NCBI RefSeq assembly: GCF_048544455.1
Contig: NC_133538.1
Location: 17,947,469 to 18,011,468, forward strand
Direction of reading: 5' to 3'
DNA from: Silene latifolia
Taxonomy: Eukaryota > Streptophyta > Magnoliopsida > Caryophyllales > Caryophyllaceae
Length of the DNA: 64,000 nt
Below are positions 22,210 to 33,783 of this stretch, piece by piece. The notes beneath the pieces are model-generated. The model had not been told where the DNA came from and ran no database searches. It saw only the letters and a program-made list of their open reading frames with translations. The position numbers and the translations under genes were made by a program. The number at the start of each line of letters is the position of its first letter. Within the stretch, counting starts at the first letter, position 1.

Positions 22210-23202
22210 CTCATTTACTTCATTAAGTTAATCTCCATCAGAAAAATCTGCTTTGATCTCTCTTAATAATCTTCTTCTTCAATCTTCCTTAACTTCCAGT
22301 TTTTTAATCTTCAATTAATTTTTGTAATCTTTCAATAATGGCCGCGAAAAAGAAATCTACCAGGGTTGTGACTCCTGGGACTCCACCTCCCCAAAATCCT
22401 GAGGAAACCTCTTCTGAAAACTTGCCTTCATCTTCTGTTGCTCAACCTTCTGTGGTTGATAATCCAAGTGATTCTCCTCTGGAGATGATCTCAATTTTTC
22501 ACGGTGATTTCTAATTTAAGCCCACGAAGGCCTTGAAAGATGACCAGTCACTCCCAAATCATTTGAAGCCTGAGTTTGAAAAGGTACTGAAGGATAAGGG
22601 GATCATTCCTGTTGATTCTGAAGTCTGGATCCCTGAGAATTCTCCTATCAGGGCTGACTGGGCGTATCCTGGTTGGTTCTATATTCATGACCGGGCCTTC
22701 AGGGCAGGTTGTAAGCTTCCCTTTTCCCCTCTTATGGTTGAGGTTATTAAGTAAATTGGTGTTCCTTCTTATCAGTTGATGCCCATGGTGTGGAAGGTGG
22801 TCAGTTCTGTTGAGCACCTCTGTAAAAAGCACAATATATCATTTTCTCTTGGTGATCTGAAAGCCTGCTATGCTGTCAAAACCAATAGTCCTGGCAATAT
22901 AAGCTTTAAGGTCAGGGCTTCTACTACTCCCCCTCTGAGTAATCTGGATAGTGGCCATGACAAGAACTGGGTTGCTGGATACATGTTTGTCAGGACCAAT
23001 TCTGTGGGTCCTGATCTGGCATATCTAAATTACGAAGGTTGTGTCGCTGGTAAGTTTTATAACTTTTCTTTTATCCTGCATGTTTTATTCGTTAGTAATA
23101 AATAAAATGAAATTTATATTGAATCATACCTCTTATGTGTGCAGTTGATGATTGGGTTACTGAAACTGAGTATCCCACAACAAATATTTCTGCTTTCCTT
23201 GT

Positions 23203-23773
23203 TGTTCCGGGTGTAATTCCAGAGCAGATATTTGTTACCACTCGTAGCTCGTAGAATGACGTCTTTGCTTGAATCCTCCTTTCGGTCTCCTGAAACGATG
23301 AACAAACTGAGGGCTCGGCTTGGGACCGAGCGAACTCACTCCGACGCTCAAGTCAGTAAACTTATGGGATAAGTTGTTGTTACTTGACTAAATGTATATT
23401 GTAGAGAGATAAGGAAGATAATACCAGATGAATAGTGTTTCTTAGGTTAAAATGTGAATCCCCTCCCTCAATGAGGGTTGAGGAGTATTTATAGACTTTC
23501 ACCTTTTGTCACGTAGTGGCCAAGTGGCCAAGTGGCTAGCAGGTGGAAAGACCGTTCTACCCTCGGCCGATGGACCCATGTCAGGCCGGCCGAGGGGTCT
23601 TGGATGTGAGTACGCAGATATGTGCCCCGGCTGGCTAGTTGCCTGGCCGGGACCCAAGTGACAGGCCGACAGGTGGCGTCGGCTAGGCTGTCCAAGGTGT
23701 TGACTTGCTTTGGATATCTTTGACCTCGCTCAATATGTTGACTCGGTCAGCGGGTGCAGAATATGCCCCATCA
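23203..23773 (-). repeat. 3' LTR of the mini element
   Basis: Plus-strand ends TGTTCCGGGTG and GCCCCATCA. The purine-rich PPT lies just inside (23774-23786, minus strand). Confidence 0.92.
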
Positions 23774-24309
23774 ATTTGCCCCCAGCGTAGTCTATGCCGT
23801 GGTATGGGCTCCGATGTGTGTTGAGCGTATATTCTGCGATTTGGAAAAATTTCTTCATCGGCGAGCTTCTTCGTCGGCTTGGTCATGTTGAGGCCGTACC
23901 AGATATATCCCCCCTCCACATGGATGTGTAAAGGGCATCCGATGTGGAAAAGAAAGTGACGCTGGCCGAGACCAGGGTTGAGAGTGCCGGTTGTTTTTAC
24001 CTTCGGCCTGGCCGAGGCAGTTAGAATGCGTATCTCAACTGCACTGAGTATACGTTTCTTCTAGCGTATCGGTCGTTGTGTCCCCGCTGCTTCCCGGCCT
24101 TGGCCGAGGGAATCGGGGTTACGGCGCGACAACGTTCGTATTTATAGACGATATTGATCGCGTCCTTGTTCACGCTCGGTCTTAGTTAGCCGAGGTGTCA
24201 GATTTGCGTCTCAACTGTACTTATACGTTCTTAAGCTCGGTCTTAATTTGCCGAGAGCAAGTCGCGTTTCCCTCGTCTCTTCCTGGCTTTGGCCGGGGCA
24301 ACTGAGTTT

Positions 24310-24945
24310 ACGTTCTGACTGCTGTTGTAAATATCTAGGCATATCGGCTCGTTCCCTCGTCGCCGTCGGTCTTAATTAGCCGAGGTGATCGAGGCTTTGA
24401 CGCTGTCTGCCGTCGTAAATATCTAGGCATATCGGCTCGTTCCTCGTCGTCGCCGTCTTAATTAGCCGGGGTGATTGAGGTTTTGGCGCTGTTTGCCGTC
24501 GTAAATATCTAGGCATATCGGCTCGTTCCCTCGTCGCCGTCGGTCTTAATTAGCCGAGGTGATCGAGGTTTTGACGCTGTCTGCCGTCGTAAATATCTAG
24601 GCATATCGGCTCGTTCCCTCGTCGCCGTCGGTCTTAATTAGCCGGGGTGATTGAGGTTTTGGCGCTGTTTGCCGTCGTAAATATCTAGGCATATCGGCTC
24701 GTTCCCTCGTCGCCCTCGGTCTTAATTAGCCGGGGTGATCGAGGTTTTGGCGCTGTCTGCCGTCGTAAATATCTAGGCATATCGGCTCGTTCCCTCGTCG
24801 CCGTCGGTCTTAATTAGCCGGGGTGATCGAGGTTTTGGCGCTGTTTGCCGTCGTACATATCTAGGCATATCGGCTCGTTCCCTCGTCGCCCTCGGTCTTG
24901 GCCGAGGTGATCGAGGTTTTGGCGCTGTCTGCCGTGGCGTCTACT
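24310..24945. repeat. 88-bp tandem repeat array (about 7 units)
   Basis: The word 'atatctaggcatatcggctc' recurs at 24331, 24419, 24505, 24593, 24681, 24769 and 24857, giving steps of 88, 86, 88, 88, 88 and 88 bp. Each unit holds 'cggtcttaattagccg', which can fold back on itself. Alternate units differ in the same places (gcgctgttt versus gcgctgtct), suggesting amplification as pairs. More diverged units precede it from about 24050. Confidence 0.92.
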
Positions 24946-25012
24946 TTGGTATGACCATGGAGGGGACTCTTCATTTTGATGGATAACTTGGAACACTCTT
25001 TATTAGATGTAA

Positions 25013-25621
25013 TCACACGTTGGGGTGCCTGACTTCGAGGACGTAAGTGCTGAGGGGCTGTCGGACCACGTGCCGAATGACACGTGGCGATCGGCTCCTC
25101 GCTACTCTAGTCCGGCTTCTCTCCCCGTGGCGGGAAGGGCTTCTTGTTGTCCGACTTTGGAGAGTCGGACTTCTGTCTTCATTCCTCCGGGGGTGGCCTC
25201 GTTGCCGCGGCGACGCTGTCCTCCCGCGAGTGGGGGAAGTACTTTGGTCGGCCACTGGCAGTATGGGCTCCGCCGGCGTCCTAGTATGCTCCGCTCCTTG
25301 CATTGCCCCCGACAAGTTGTTCGGGGTCACTTTGTGGGTCCGGGTCACCTGCGGGTGTGCTGCCGTCACCGTCGTTGCGGCGGGGGTGATCTGCGTATTA
25401 CCCATCAGGTCCAGGAGTAGCTTCAGTTTGGCTGTATCAACCACGTGTCCCATGATGGTGACCTGGTTGGCGGGCAGCGGCGTATCTGGTATTATTGGCA
25501 TCCCGTACTCCGGTTGAATTACCCTGCCGGTGGAGGGCTGCGCAACTATAGAATTATGGACGGTATCATCTGTGCAGAATTCGGTTTCGTCAGTCACGAA
25601 TACCTCTTGTTCTTTCGACAT
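25013..25621 (-). CDS. Gag-like N-terminal ORF of the mini element
   Basis: A 202-residue open frame starts MSKEQEVFVTDETEF just downstream of the PBS, the position of gag. The middle has a TIMGHVVDTAKLKLLLDLMG helix-like stretch, and the end is rich in Arg/Ser (RSRTRVARSRSPRVIRHVVR), suggesting nucleic-acid binding. No capsid motif, protease or zinc knuckle is present. It may be a truncated gag kept for RNA packaging, or a chance remnant. Confidence 0.5.
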   Translation of the reverse strand: MSKEQEVFVTDETEFCTDDTVHNSIVAQPSTGRVIQPEYGMPIIPDTPLPANQVTIMGHVVDTAKLKLLLDLMGNTQITPAATTVTAAHPQVTRTHKVTPNNLSGAMQGAEHTRTPAEPILPVADQSTSPTRGRTASPRQRGHPRRNEDRSPTLQSRTTRSPSRHGERSRTRVARSRSPRVIRHVVRQPLSTYVLEVRHPNV

Positions 25622-25703
25622 CTTCTTAGCTTTTTGGGTGGGTTTTTGTTTTGTTTTTTTTTTTTTTTGTTTGGGAATGAATGTGACTAGCTTCTAGTAT
25701 CTT

Positions 25704-25721
25704 TTCCCACAGACGGCGCCA
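25704..25721 (-). other. Primer binding site of the mini element
   Basis: Minus strand TGGCGCCGTCTGTGGGAA two bases inside the 5' LTR. The TGGCGCC start is shared with the host gypsy element and is usual in Tat-lineage elements. Confidence 0.8.
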
Positions 25722-25723
25722 AT

Positions 25724-26294
25724 TGTTCCGGGTGTAATTATAGAGCAGATATTTGTTACCACTCGTAGCTCGTAGAATGACGTCTTTGCTTGAATCCTCC
25801 TTTCGGTCTCCTGAAACGATGAACAAACTGAGGGCTCGGCTTGGGGCCGAGCGAACTCACCCCGACGCTCAAGTCAGTAAACTTATGGGATAAGTTGTTG
25901 TTACTTGACTAAATGTATATTGTAGAGAGATAAGGAAGATAATACCAGATGAATAGTGTTTCTTAGGTTAAAATGTGGATCCCCTCCCTCAATGAGGGTT
26001 GAGGAGTATTTATAAACTTTCACCTTTTGTCACGTAGTGGCCAAGTGGCCAAGTGGCTAGCAGGTGGAAAGACCGTTCTACCCTCGGCCGATGGACCCAT
26101 GTCAGGCCGGCCGAGGGGTCTTGGATGTGAGTACGCGGATATGTGCCCCGGCTGGCTAGTTGCCTGGCCGGGACCCAAGTGACAGGCCGACAGGTGGCGT
26201 CGGCTAGGCTGTCCAAGGTGTTGACTTGCTTTGGATATCTTTGACCTCGCTCAATATGTTGACTCGGTCAGCGGGTGCAGAATATGCCCCATCA
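25724..26294 (-). repeat. 5' LTR of the mini element
   Basis: 571 bp, nearly identical to 23203-23773. Followed directly by the TSD CTTGT. Confidence 0.92.
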
Positions 26295-27528
26295 CTTGTT
26301 ATTCCTCCTTTGGAGAGGTCTTGGCCTCTTTGTTGCGGGGCTGGCCATCTTCCTCGTTGTCTGAAGGCTGATGGTACTGCCAAAGTGGCTAAATCTTCAA
26401 GGGTTGTTAGTGCTTCCACTTCAAGCAGTAAGTCTATCTTATTTCCTTTTTTTCTTCTTACTCTGGCTTTTTGGTGATGTTTAGTTTATATTGCTAATGT
26501 AGTGTTTCGTGTTGTAGGTACTAGGTCATCTACTCGCCTTGCCAGATTTGGTATGGCTGACCTCTCGGCCAGGTTGTATAAGATCAAGGAGGAAGGCTCT
26601 CAGGAAAGCGGAGATGCTGAGCCTGTTATTGATTTAACCGAGCTGCCTGATTCTTCCAAGGTCACTACCATTCCTGCTGCCTCTACTGAAACAAGTTCAG
26701 CAGCCCAGAAAAGAAAAATTGAAGATGTTGATGTATCTTCCCCGGTTAGGGAAGTGAAAGCCAGGGTGGATAATATGGAGGCTGCTAGGGTGAAGATCAG
26801 GGATTATGCTCCTTCGAAGTCAGATGTCATGCTCACCCTTGACCCTGTTGAGACTGCTACCCAGGCGGCTGCTTCAGTAGATCACTCAGTCAGCCTTTTG
26901 GCAAGTGCCTTGGCTGCTGTGAGGGAGGAACGCTATTTTTATCGTTATGTTTATTTTGTGTATTTTGTTTGGATATTTTTTATTATTGGGGTATAATATT
27001 CATATTATTCTTTCTGTTTTTGGTTAGGGCGTTGCGGCCTGTCTCCATAATGCCTATCAGGCTACTTCTTTGGTAGCTAGGATTGACCTGATGAGATCAG
27101 ATTATGATAGGCTGAAATCTGAACTAGGCTTTATACGGGCTGATCTAGCTGCTAAGGCTGCTGACTTGGTGAGGGTGCAGGCTGAGAAGAATGCTGCTAA
27201 GACTGAGGCAGATTCAAATAAGCGACTCTTGCAGGAGGCCTTAGACAGGAATGAAGAGCTCACCCAGGAGAGGGATGATTTGGAGTTTAAGCTTGATGAT
27301 GCCTCCCTTTATTTCTATATTAAGGGGAAGGTTGCTGCTATGTCAGAGCCTGTTGAGGCTAGGGCAAATTGGAACCCTGAAGCTGAGATGGCTTTTGCTG
27401 CTTCGAAGTATCCTGACCTACATAACATGGGAAATGAACAGGAGGTTGACTCTCTAGGGGAGCAAGATGTTGATGCTGATCCGGCTAAGAGTGGGAGTGC
27501 TGGTGCTGTTTCCAAGGAGAAGCAGTAA

Positions 27529-28482
27529 TTTTCTTTTTTCCTAGTTGATATTTGGCCCATCCAGGGGGGATGTCCTTGGACAAACAATTTTTTTTATGTC
27601 TCTATTCAGGTCAGGGAGACTATCCCTGGTCTCTATGAATATTTTGGTGCCTTTGCCCCAGGGGGTAAGGGTTTTATTAATATAATCGTGGTGGCCTTCT
27701 TTGGCTGGTTTTGCTTTATTTGACTTTGTTTAAACCTATGGCTTTTGCTTTTCCCATCCTTTTGGACCTGTCAAAATATTTATTTGGTTAACCTGTAGAG
27801 TATTTTTATTTTATCCCGTTATTTAAATTGCCGTGAGTAATTCAACCAAGTATGGTTTTTGCTATAGTGGTTGAAGGGGTGGGAAAACCGGCCTGTCAGG
27901 AGGGCTTATGTCCCCTGCCTGACTGGAGGGCTTGGTATTCGGCCTGACAGGAGGGCTTTTAGACTAAATGGTCGGGATGGCACACCCTTCCACCGTCTTG
28001 CTGCGTCCAGCCGTTTGTAATCTTTTGCAGTAAACCTAGTCAGGTCAGGCAATTATTTCATGCCTGATTGATCCTGACATTTACTGTATTCGGTGATGGT
28101 TACCAACTCGTTAGGCACAGTTAAGTGCAAAGTTTTGTTTCAGATTTTGATATAGTAGAGTAGCCCTCAATCCTGAATATATATGCATATAAAAATTTAT
28201 CATGTATAATTGTTCAGGATTTCAAAAAGTAAGAGAAATTGGGTTAGTTAAATATATAGATATGAGTTGCATATAGAGCATATAAAATACGTAATTTTTC
28301 AGGTAGCACATCAGGTTGAGTAAAGATATGAGTTTGTACCTGATTGTGGCTTCATTTGGGTTTTACATATGGAATAATTTTAAATGGGTTACATTCCAAG
28401 ATCTTGGGATCATTTCTCCTTCTAATGTTTGGAGCCTGTATGGCCCTTATCCGACAATTGAGTCAATTAATTAAGGGCCTTC
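27529..28482. other. Spacer between the antisense gene and pol
   Basis: The two convergent genes of the gypsy element end here. It holds no ORF above noise. A block rich in 'aggagggctt' and 'cctgactg' words (27890-28080) looks like 3' UTR or old tandem repeats. Confidence 0.6.
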
Positions 28483-31400
28483 CTATGTGGGGGCAAGCTT
28501 ACCTGCTGATTTTTCTTTTTTATTTGGAAAAACTTTTCGTAGGACAAGGTCTCCTTCCCTGAAGACTCGAATTCTAACATTTTTATTGTAAGTCCTAGCT
28601 ACTGCTTGTTGGTATGATGTCATCTTGATTTTGGCAGCATCTCTTAGCTCTTCTGTCAGGGCCAGGTTATCTTGCATCAGGTCTCTGTTTGCTTCAACAT
28701 TATTCAGGCTGTATCTTGATGTTGACACCCTCATTTCTGCAGGAATGACAGCTTCATAGCCATACACTAAGGAATAAGGTGTTTGGCCTGTTGATGTCTT
28801 TGGGGTTGTCCGGTCTGCCCATAATACAAGTGGAAGTTCTTCAGCCCATCTTCTTCATCTTCTTTTTAGCTTCTTCTTTAGGCAGCTTATGACTACCTTA
28901 TTGCTGGATTCAGTCTGGCCATTAGCTTTTGGGTATCCAGGGGTAGATGTTACCAGGTTGATGTTCCATTCTTGGCAAAATGCTTGGGTCTTTTTCCCCA
29001 CAAATTGGGTTCCATTATCACATATTATTTCTGATGGGACTCCATATCTGCAAATAATATTTGTTCTGATGAAGGATATTACTCCTTTTTCAGTTACTTG
29101 CCTGAAAGAGTCAGCCTCGATCCATTTGGAGAAGTAATCAGTCATAGCCAACATGAATACTTTTTGTCCTGGAGCTACGGGCAGCTTTCCTACAATATCC
29201 ATGCCCCACTTCATGAATGGCCAGGGTGCAGAAATTGAATTAAGGAGCTCGGATGGCTGATGTATAATTGGTGCATGGACTTGGCAGGTTTCGCATTTTA
29301 AAGAATATTCCAGGCTATCAGCCCTTAGTGTAGGTCAGTAATAGCCTGTCCTGAGTACTTTACTCGCCAGGCTTTTTCCTCCTTTGTGGTTACCACAGTG
29401 TCCATCGTGTATTTCTTGAAGTACATGTTTAGCTTCGTCAGGCTCCAAGCATCTCAGGTATGGTCCGGCCTGCGATCTCTTAAATAATGTGTTATTGATA
29501 ATAGCATAAGTTGAAGCTCTAATTTTAAAAGCCCTTGCTTCGTGTCTCTCCTGAGGCAGTATTCCTTGGAGAAACCAATCATAATAGAGTTTAGTCCAAG
29601 AGTTATCGTCCTGATTGACAGGGTTGACTTGTTCAGGCTTACTGATGGTTGGCTCTAATAAATGAACAATTGGTATTTTATCAATAACCGTAGGGATAAA
29701 ATTTGAACCCAGGCTGGCCAGAGCATCAACCTGTGTGTTCAGGTCTCTTGATATTTGATCTATATCAAATAAAGCAAATTTAGCGGTAAGGTTTTTTGCG
29801 TATTCTAAATACGAAATCATTTTTGCATCCTTAGCCATATAAATTCCCTTTATTTGATTAGCAATTAGAAGTGAATCAGTTTTTACCTTTAGGTTTTGAA
29901 CATCGAGGTCTAGACATACCTTTAAGCCTGCTATCAGAGCTTCATATTCCGCTTCATTGTTTGTAGCTTTGAACTCACAGCTTATAGCATGTGCTATCAT
30001 ATCTCCCCGTGATGATTTAAGCACTAATCCTAACCCTGTTCCCCTAGCGTTGGATGCCCCATCTACGAACAAAGTCCATTCTTGGTCTAGGGTCTTATTT
30101 TCTAATTGGTTGACTTCTTTTTTCAGGTCAGGTTCTAGGTTAGGGCTAAAGTTAGACACAAAGTCTGCTAGGGCCTGCGATTTGATCGCTGCCCTGGGTT
30201 CAAAAAAGATATCGTATGTGCTAATTTGAACTGACCATTTGGCCATCCTGCCTGATAATTCAGACTTACGTAGGACAAATTTTATTGGTAAGTTAGTCCT
30301 GACTATAATGGGATGGCTTTCAAAGTAAGGTCGTAATTTAGTACACGACATAATCTAAGCTAAAACATATTTCTCAAGTAATCCATACCTCATCTCAGCA
30401 TCCAGCAGGCTTTTACTTACATAATAAACCGGATGTTATTGACCATCATGTTCTTTTACTAGGACTACACTGACTACTGTGCCAATGACGGATGAGTATA
30501 CTGACAGGGGTTCTCCCTTCTCTGGTTTAGCCAGTAAGGGTGGAGATGATAGGTAGGATTTTAAATCTTGAAAGTCTGTCTCATGTTCATCCGTCCACTG
30601 AAACTGTTTATTTTTTCTAAGGAGGTTGTAAAATGTTTTGCACCTTTCAGAGGATCTTGATATGAAACGTTGGGGCGACTACCCGGCCTATCAATTTTTG
30701 GATATCTTTGACATTTGGGTGACTTGTAATTCCGGGATAGCTTTTATCCTGCTCGGGATCGGCTTATATGCCTCTCTTCGTGATCATGTATCCCAGGAAC
30801 TTACCTGCAGAGACTCCAAAGTGGCATTTTGCAGGGTTGAGCTTCATGTTGTATTTCTCCAATATTTCGAATGCTACTTCTAAATGCTTCACATGATCTT
30901 CTGTATTTTTGGATTTTACCACCATGTCGTCTATGTAAACTTCCATGATATCACCTATTTGGTCTTGAAACATCATGTTGACCGGTATTTGTACGTTGCC
31001 CTGCATTCTTCAGCCGAAAGGCATGGCGGTGTAACGATATATGCCTCGATGCCTAATGAATGTAGTACTCTCCTGGTCAGCAGGGTGCATTTTTATTTGA
31101 TTGAATCCAGTGGAAGCATCCATGAATGTAAGCATCACATGGCCTGCTGTGGCGTCTACCATGGCATCAATATGTGGCAAATGAAATGGATCCTTGGGAC
31201 AGGCCTTATTCAGGTCAGTGTAATCTACGCAGACTCTCCATTTTCCATTCTTTTTCTGCACAACAACAACGTTAGCCAGCCATTCAGGGTACATTACTTC
31301 CCTGATCATTCCCATATCCAAGAGTTTTTCCACTTCCTTGTTGATTATGACATTTCTTTCAGCTGCAAATTTTCATCTTTTCAGTTGTACCGGCTTAAAA

Positions 31401-31735
31401 GATGGGTCAACATTGAATTTATGTGTAATTATATCAGCACTAATTCCAGTCATATCAAAATGTGACCAAGCAAACCAAGATGATTTATTTTTAAGAAACT
31501 TTACCAGTTCGGGCCTGACGCTATCTGGGGCGTCAGATCCTACTAAAACATATTTTTCAGGGTACTTAGGGTCTAGAATTACCTGATCTATTTCCATTCT
31601 GGGAGGTGCTACATAAGTGGTCCTGACAGGGTACTGTAATTGCTATGCAAGGGACTTACCTGCCTTGGAAGGTTTCAAGGTTGTTGTGTAGCATTCCTGG
31701 GCTATCTTGTGATCCCCTTTGATTGTGGCTATGCC
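28483..31735 (-). pseudogene. Tat gypsy pol: RT, two RNase H domains, integrase
   Basis: Read on the minus strand. The RT (31597-30764) has VQKKNGKWRVCVDYTDLNKA, FMDASTGFNQI and the catalytic YIDDMVVKS. The Ty3-type RNase H follows (EPLSVYSSVIG, HPVYYVSKSL) with frame breaks. The second, archaeal-type RNase H (about 30060-29690) has LFVDGASNARGTGLGLVLK, NNEAEYEALIAGL and KTDSLLIANQ with the expected acidic residues. The integrase has the HHCC region (HDGHCGNHKGG, KCETCQ), then MDIVGKLP, CDNGTQF and KANGQTESSN, giving D, D and E. The C-terminal GDLVLRKVFPN block ends it. Stops and shifts (for example near 29338, 28855 and 31374) make it inactive. Confidence 0.93.
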
Positions 31736-33703
31736 CTAGTCTGTTGGTATCCTGATACACTGGTGATAGGTTGATGGCACGGCCTTGACATTATGAATCC
31801 AGGGTCTTCCCAAGGTTGCGTTGTAAGACGACAGGCAATCAAGGACTCCAAATTTCTCATAGGATGAGACTCCTTCAACGTAGGTTGGGAGGTGGATTTC
31901 TCCTAGAGTGCTTCTGGTTTCTCCACTGAATCCTACCAAAATACTGGATTTTTTGGTGATTTGGTCCTCATTGATTTTCATTGCTTTCGGTACGTCAAGC
32001 ATAATCAAGTTTAATGAGCTGCCTCCATCTACCAGAATCTTTCTTACTGTGGCGGTTCCAATCTGCACAGAAATTACCAGGCCATCATGATGAACATCAG
32101 GGATGCCCACCAGGTCACAATCATTGAAAGTGATTGTTGGGATATGATCCGCCTTGCAGGGTGATACGGTCCTTGGCGTCCTAGCTATCTTTTTTGCTAC
32201 TGAACTGGTCAGGCCGCAGATTTCTGATCCACCGGATATGAATTTTACTTCGTATACTGGAGGTGGTGGAGGGAGGTTGCGATCCTGTTTATGCTCCTGG
32301 CTCTCCTTGCCCTGATCCGCATTCCTGTCTTTCGTCTTGATCAGGTCTTTTAAGTATCCAGATTTCAGCAGATAAGCCACTTCTTTCCTTAGGGTGAAAC
32401 AGTCATCCGTCGTGTATCCAATGTCCATGTGGAATTCGCACCATTTGGAATTGTCCCTTCTAAGGTTGGGATTTTCCGTCTTCCTGGGTTAGTAGTCCAT
32501 ATGACTACTGGCCCCATGTTGTCAAGCCTTTGGATCAATCCTGCAATATCAACACTAAAGTTATGCTCGGAAATAGGTGGAAAAACTTTAGCCTTACCTT
32601 GATATTCATGTGCCAGGTTGACTTCTGAATGGTCTGGCCTGGAATATGGAATAGGTCTGTAGTTGGGTCCTTTGTTGCTCTTCCTATTGCTTTTTTCATA
32701 GTCCTTTGGTCCACTGGATGATCCAAGCTTGTAGCTCTTGTCCTCTTCTAGCCTGATAAAAGCAAGAGTCTTGGCCTGGACATCTTCGAAGGAGTGACGG
32801 GGATACTTAGTGAGCTCATTGTATAAGTCACTGTGTGGTAGCAATCTCTGCCTGAATGCCTCCACTGCTGTTCCAACGTCACACCTGGGAATAGATACTT
32901 TTTCTTTGTTGAATCTTGCAAGAAATGTCCTGAGAGTTTCATTAGGCTTCTGTGTAATCCGGTAAAGATCACTGGATCGCTTCTCCAACTCCTGCTACTA
33001 CTGCAAACCGGTTAAAGTTGTTGATCAGGTTGGCGAAGGAATGGATGCTCCCAGTTGGCAGGTTGATGTACCATTGTAGAGCAGTGCCGGTCAGGGTTGT
33101 TCCAAATACCTTACACATGCAAACTTGTCTGAATTCGCTGGGAATAGATGCAGCCAGCATTTTTTGTTTGTAGAGGGCCACATGGTTTTGTGGATCTGTG
33201 GTTCCATCATAGATTTTCATGGATGGGACCACAAACTTCTTGGGTAAATCTACCTTTGCTATTTCGTCTATGAAAGGCGAATCAGCATAACTGTCAAGGG
33301 TAGCTTCTTCCAGGCTAGCAGGTACTCCAGGTATCTTGTCAAATTTTTCATTAAGTTTCTTGATTTCCTGGACTACTGCCATCATGATGGCTACTGCAGA
33401 TTCATCGGGTTTTTCATTGTCATTCTTTGGCTCACCATCATCGTCAGTATTGATGAATTTAGAACCACTTGGGCTCCCAAAACTGGAGAAATCAATGTTT
33501 TTGATAATTGATGCAAATGGGGTTCCTGGCTGGAATCTAGAGCCTGCTCCTCGGGTTTTTTCCAATTTTTGCTTTAGAGCTGACTCAGACTCTTTTAATT
33601 GCAGGATTTCTGCCTCAGTTTGGGCCACTTTTTCTTTCAAGCTTTCCAACTCAGCGATTTGTTGAAGGGTTGCGTTCAACTATTCTTCAACGGTGGGCTG
33701 GGC
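31736..33703 (-). pseudogene. Tat gypsy gag and protease
   Basis: ATG at 33703 (MAQPTVEE) is followed at once by a TAG (33680). The N-terminal part has a predicted coiled coil (LESLKEKVAQTEAEILQLKE). The capsid-like core has PSMKIYDGTTDPQNHVALYK and TALQWYINLPTGSIHSFANL. A frameshift near 32985 leads to LRTFLARFNKEK and PRHSFEDVQAKTLAFI, and a second near 32430 to CEFHMDIGYTTDDCFTLRKE, the zinc-binding block usual in this lineage. The protease has ILVDGGSSLNLI with the DGGSS motif and ATLGRPWIH. Gag would form the particle and the protease would process it. It is broken by at least three lesions. Confidence 0.9.
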
Positions 33704-33762
33704 CATGTTTGTATGATTTTTGAATTTTTGTAGGATAAGAAAAAAGGGTTTAAAGAGCTAGA

Positions 33763-33781
33763 TGCCCCACGGTGGGCGCCA
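33763..33781 (-). other. Primer binding site of the Tat gypsy element
   Basis: Minus strand TGGCGCCCACCGTGGGGCA two bases inside the 5' LTR. Confidence 0.85.
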
Positions 33782-33783
33782 AT

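Larger units (their letters stand above)
23203..26294 (-). mobile_element. 3.1-kb non-autonomous LTR element with a tandem array
   Basis: Two 571-bp LTRs (23203-23773, 25724-26294) that differ at about seven positions enclose 1.95 kb. The perfect TSD is CTTGT (23198-23202 and 26295-26299). On the minus strand a PBS TGGCGCCGTCTGTGGGAA follows the 5' LTR (25704-25721) and a PPT GCTGGGGGCAAAT precedes the 3' LTR. The only ORF is a short gag-like one. It needs another element's pol for movement. Its LTR divergence is lower than that of the host gypsy element, as expected for a later arrival. The plan (short internal region, TGGCGCC PBS, amplified tandem repeat) is like that published for Retand-1 of Silene; identity is not shown. 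Confidence 0.92.
22338..27528 (+). pseudogene. Antisense four-exon gene of the Tat element (Transposase_28-like)
   Basis: Exon 1 (22338-23049) starts MAAKKKSTRV and has an AYPGWFYIHDRAFRAGCKLP and SPLMVEVIK region. It resembles the 'putative gypsy type transposon' domain (PF04195) found in extra ORFs of Tat elements. Introns: 23050-23144, 26428-26517 and 26919-27027, all gt/ag, and the exons join in frame. Exon 2 (23145-26427) is split by a mini-LTR element. Removing it restores AFLVIPPLERSWPL. Exon 3 has IDLTELPDSSK and AAQKRKIEDVD. Exon 4 is a long predicted coiled coil (RIDLMRSDYDRLKSEL to LTQERDDLEFKL). Stops at 22512 and 22752 break exon 1. Antisense ORFs of this kind are published for Retand and other Tat elements. 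The protein's function is unknown. Confidence 0.8.

Noticed and set aside
24310-24945. CRISPR-like array
   Set aside because: Units are 88 bp and fully repetitive with no unique spacers, inside an LTR retroelement of a plant.
25025-25690. Plus-strand frames opposite the gag-like ORF of the mini element
   Set aside because: Base composition and position show they are antisense shadows of the 25013-25621 frame.
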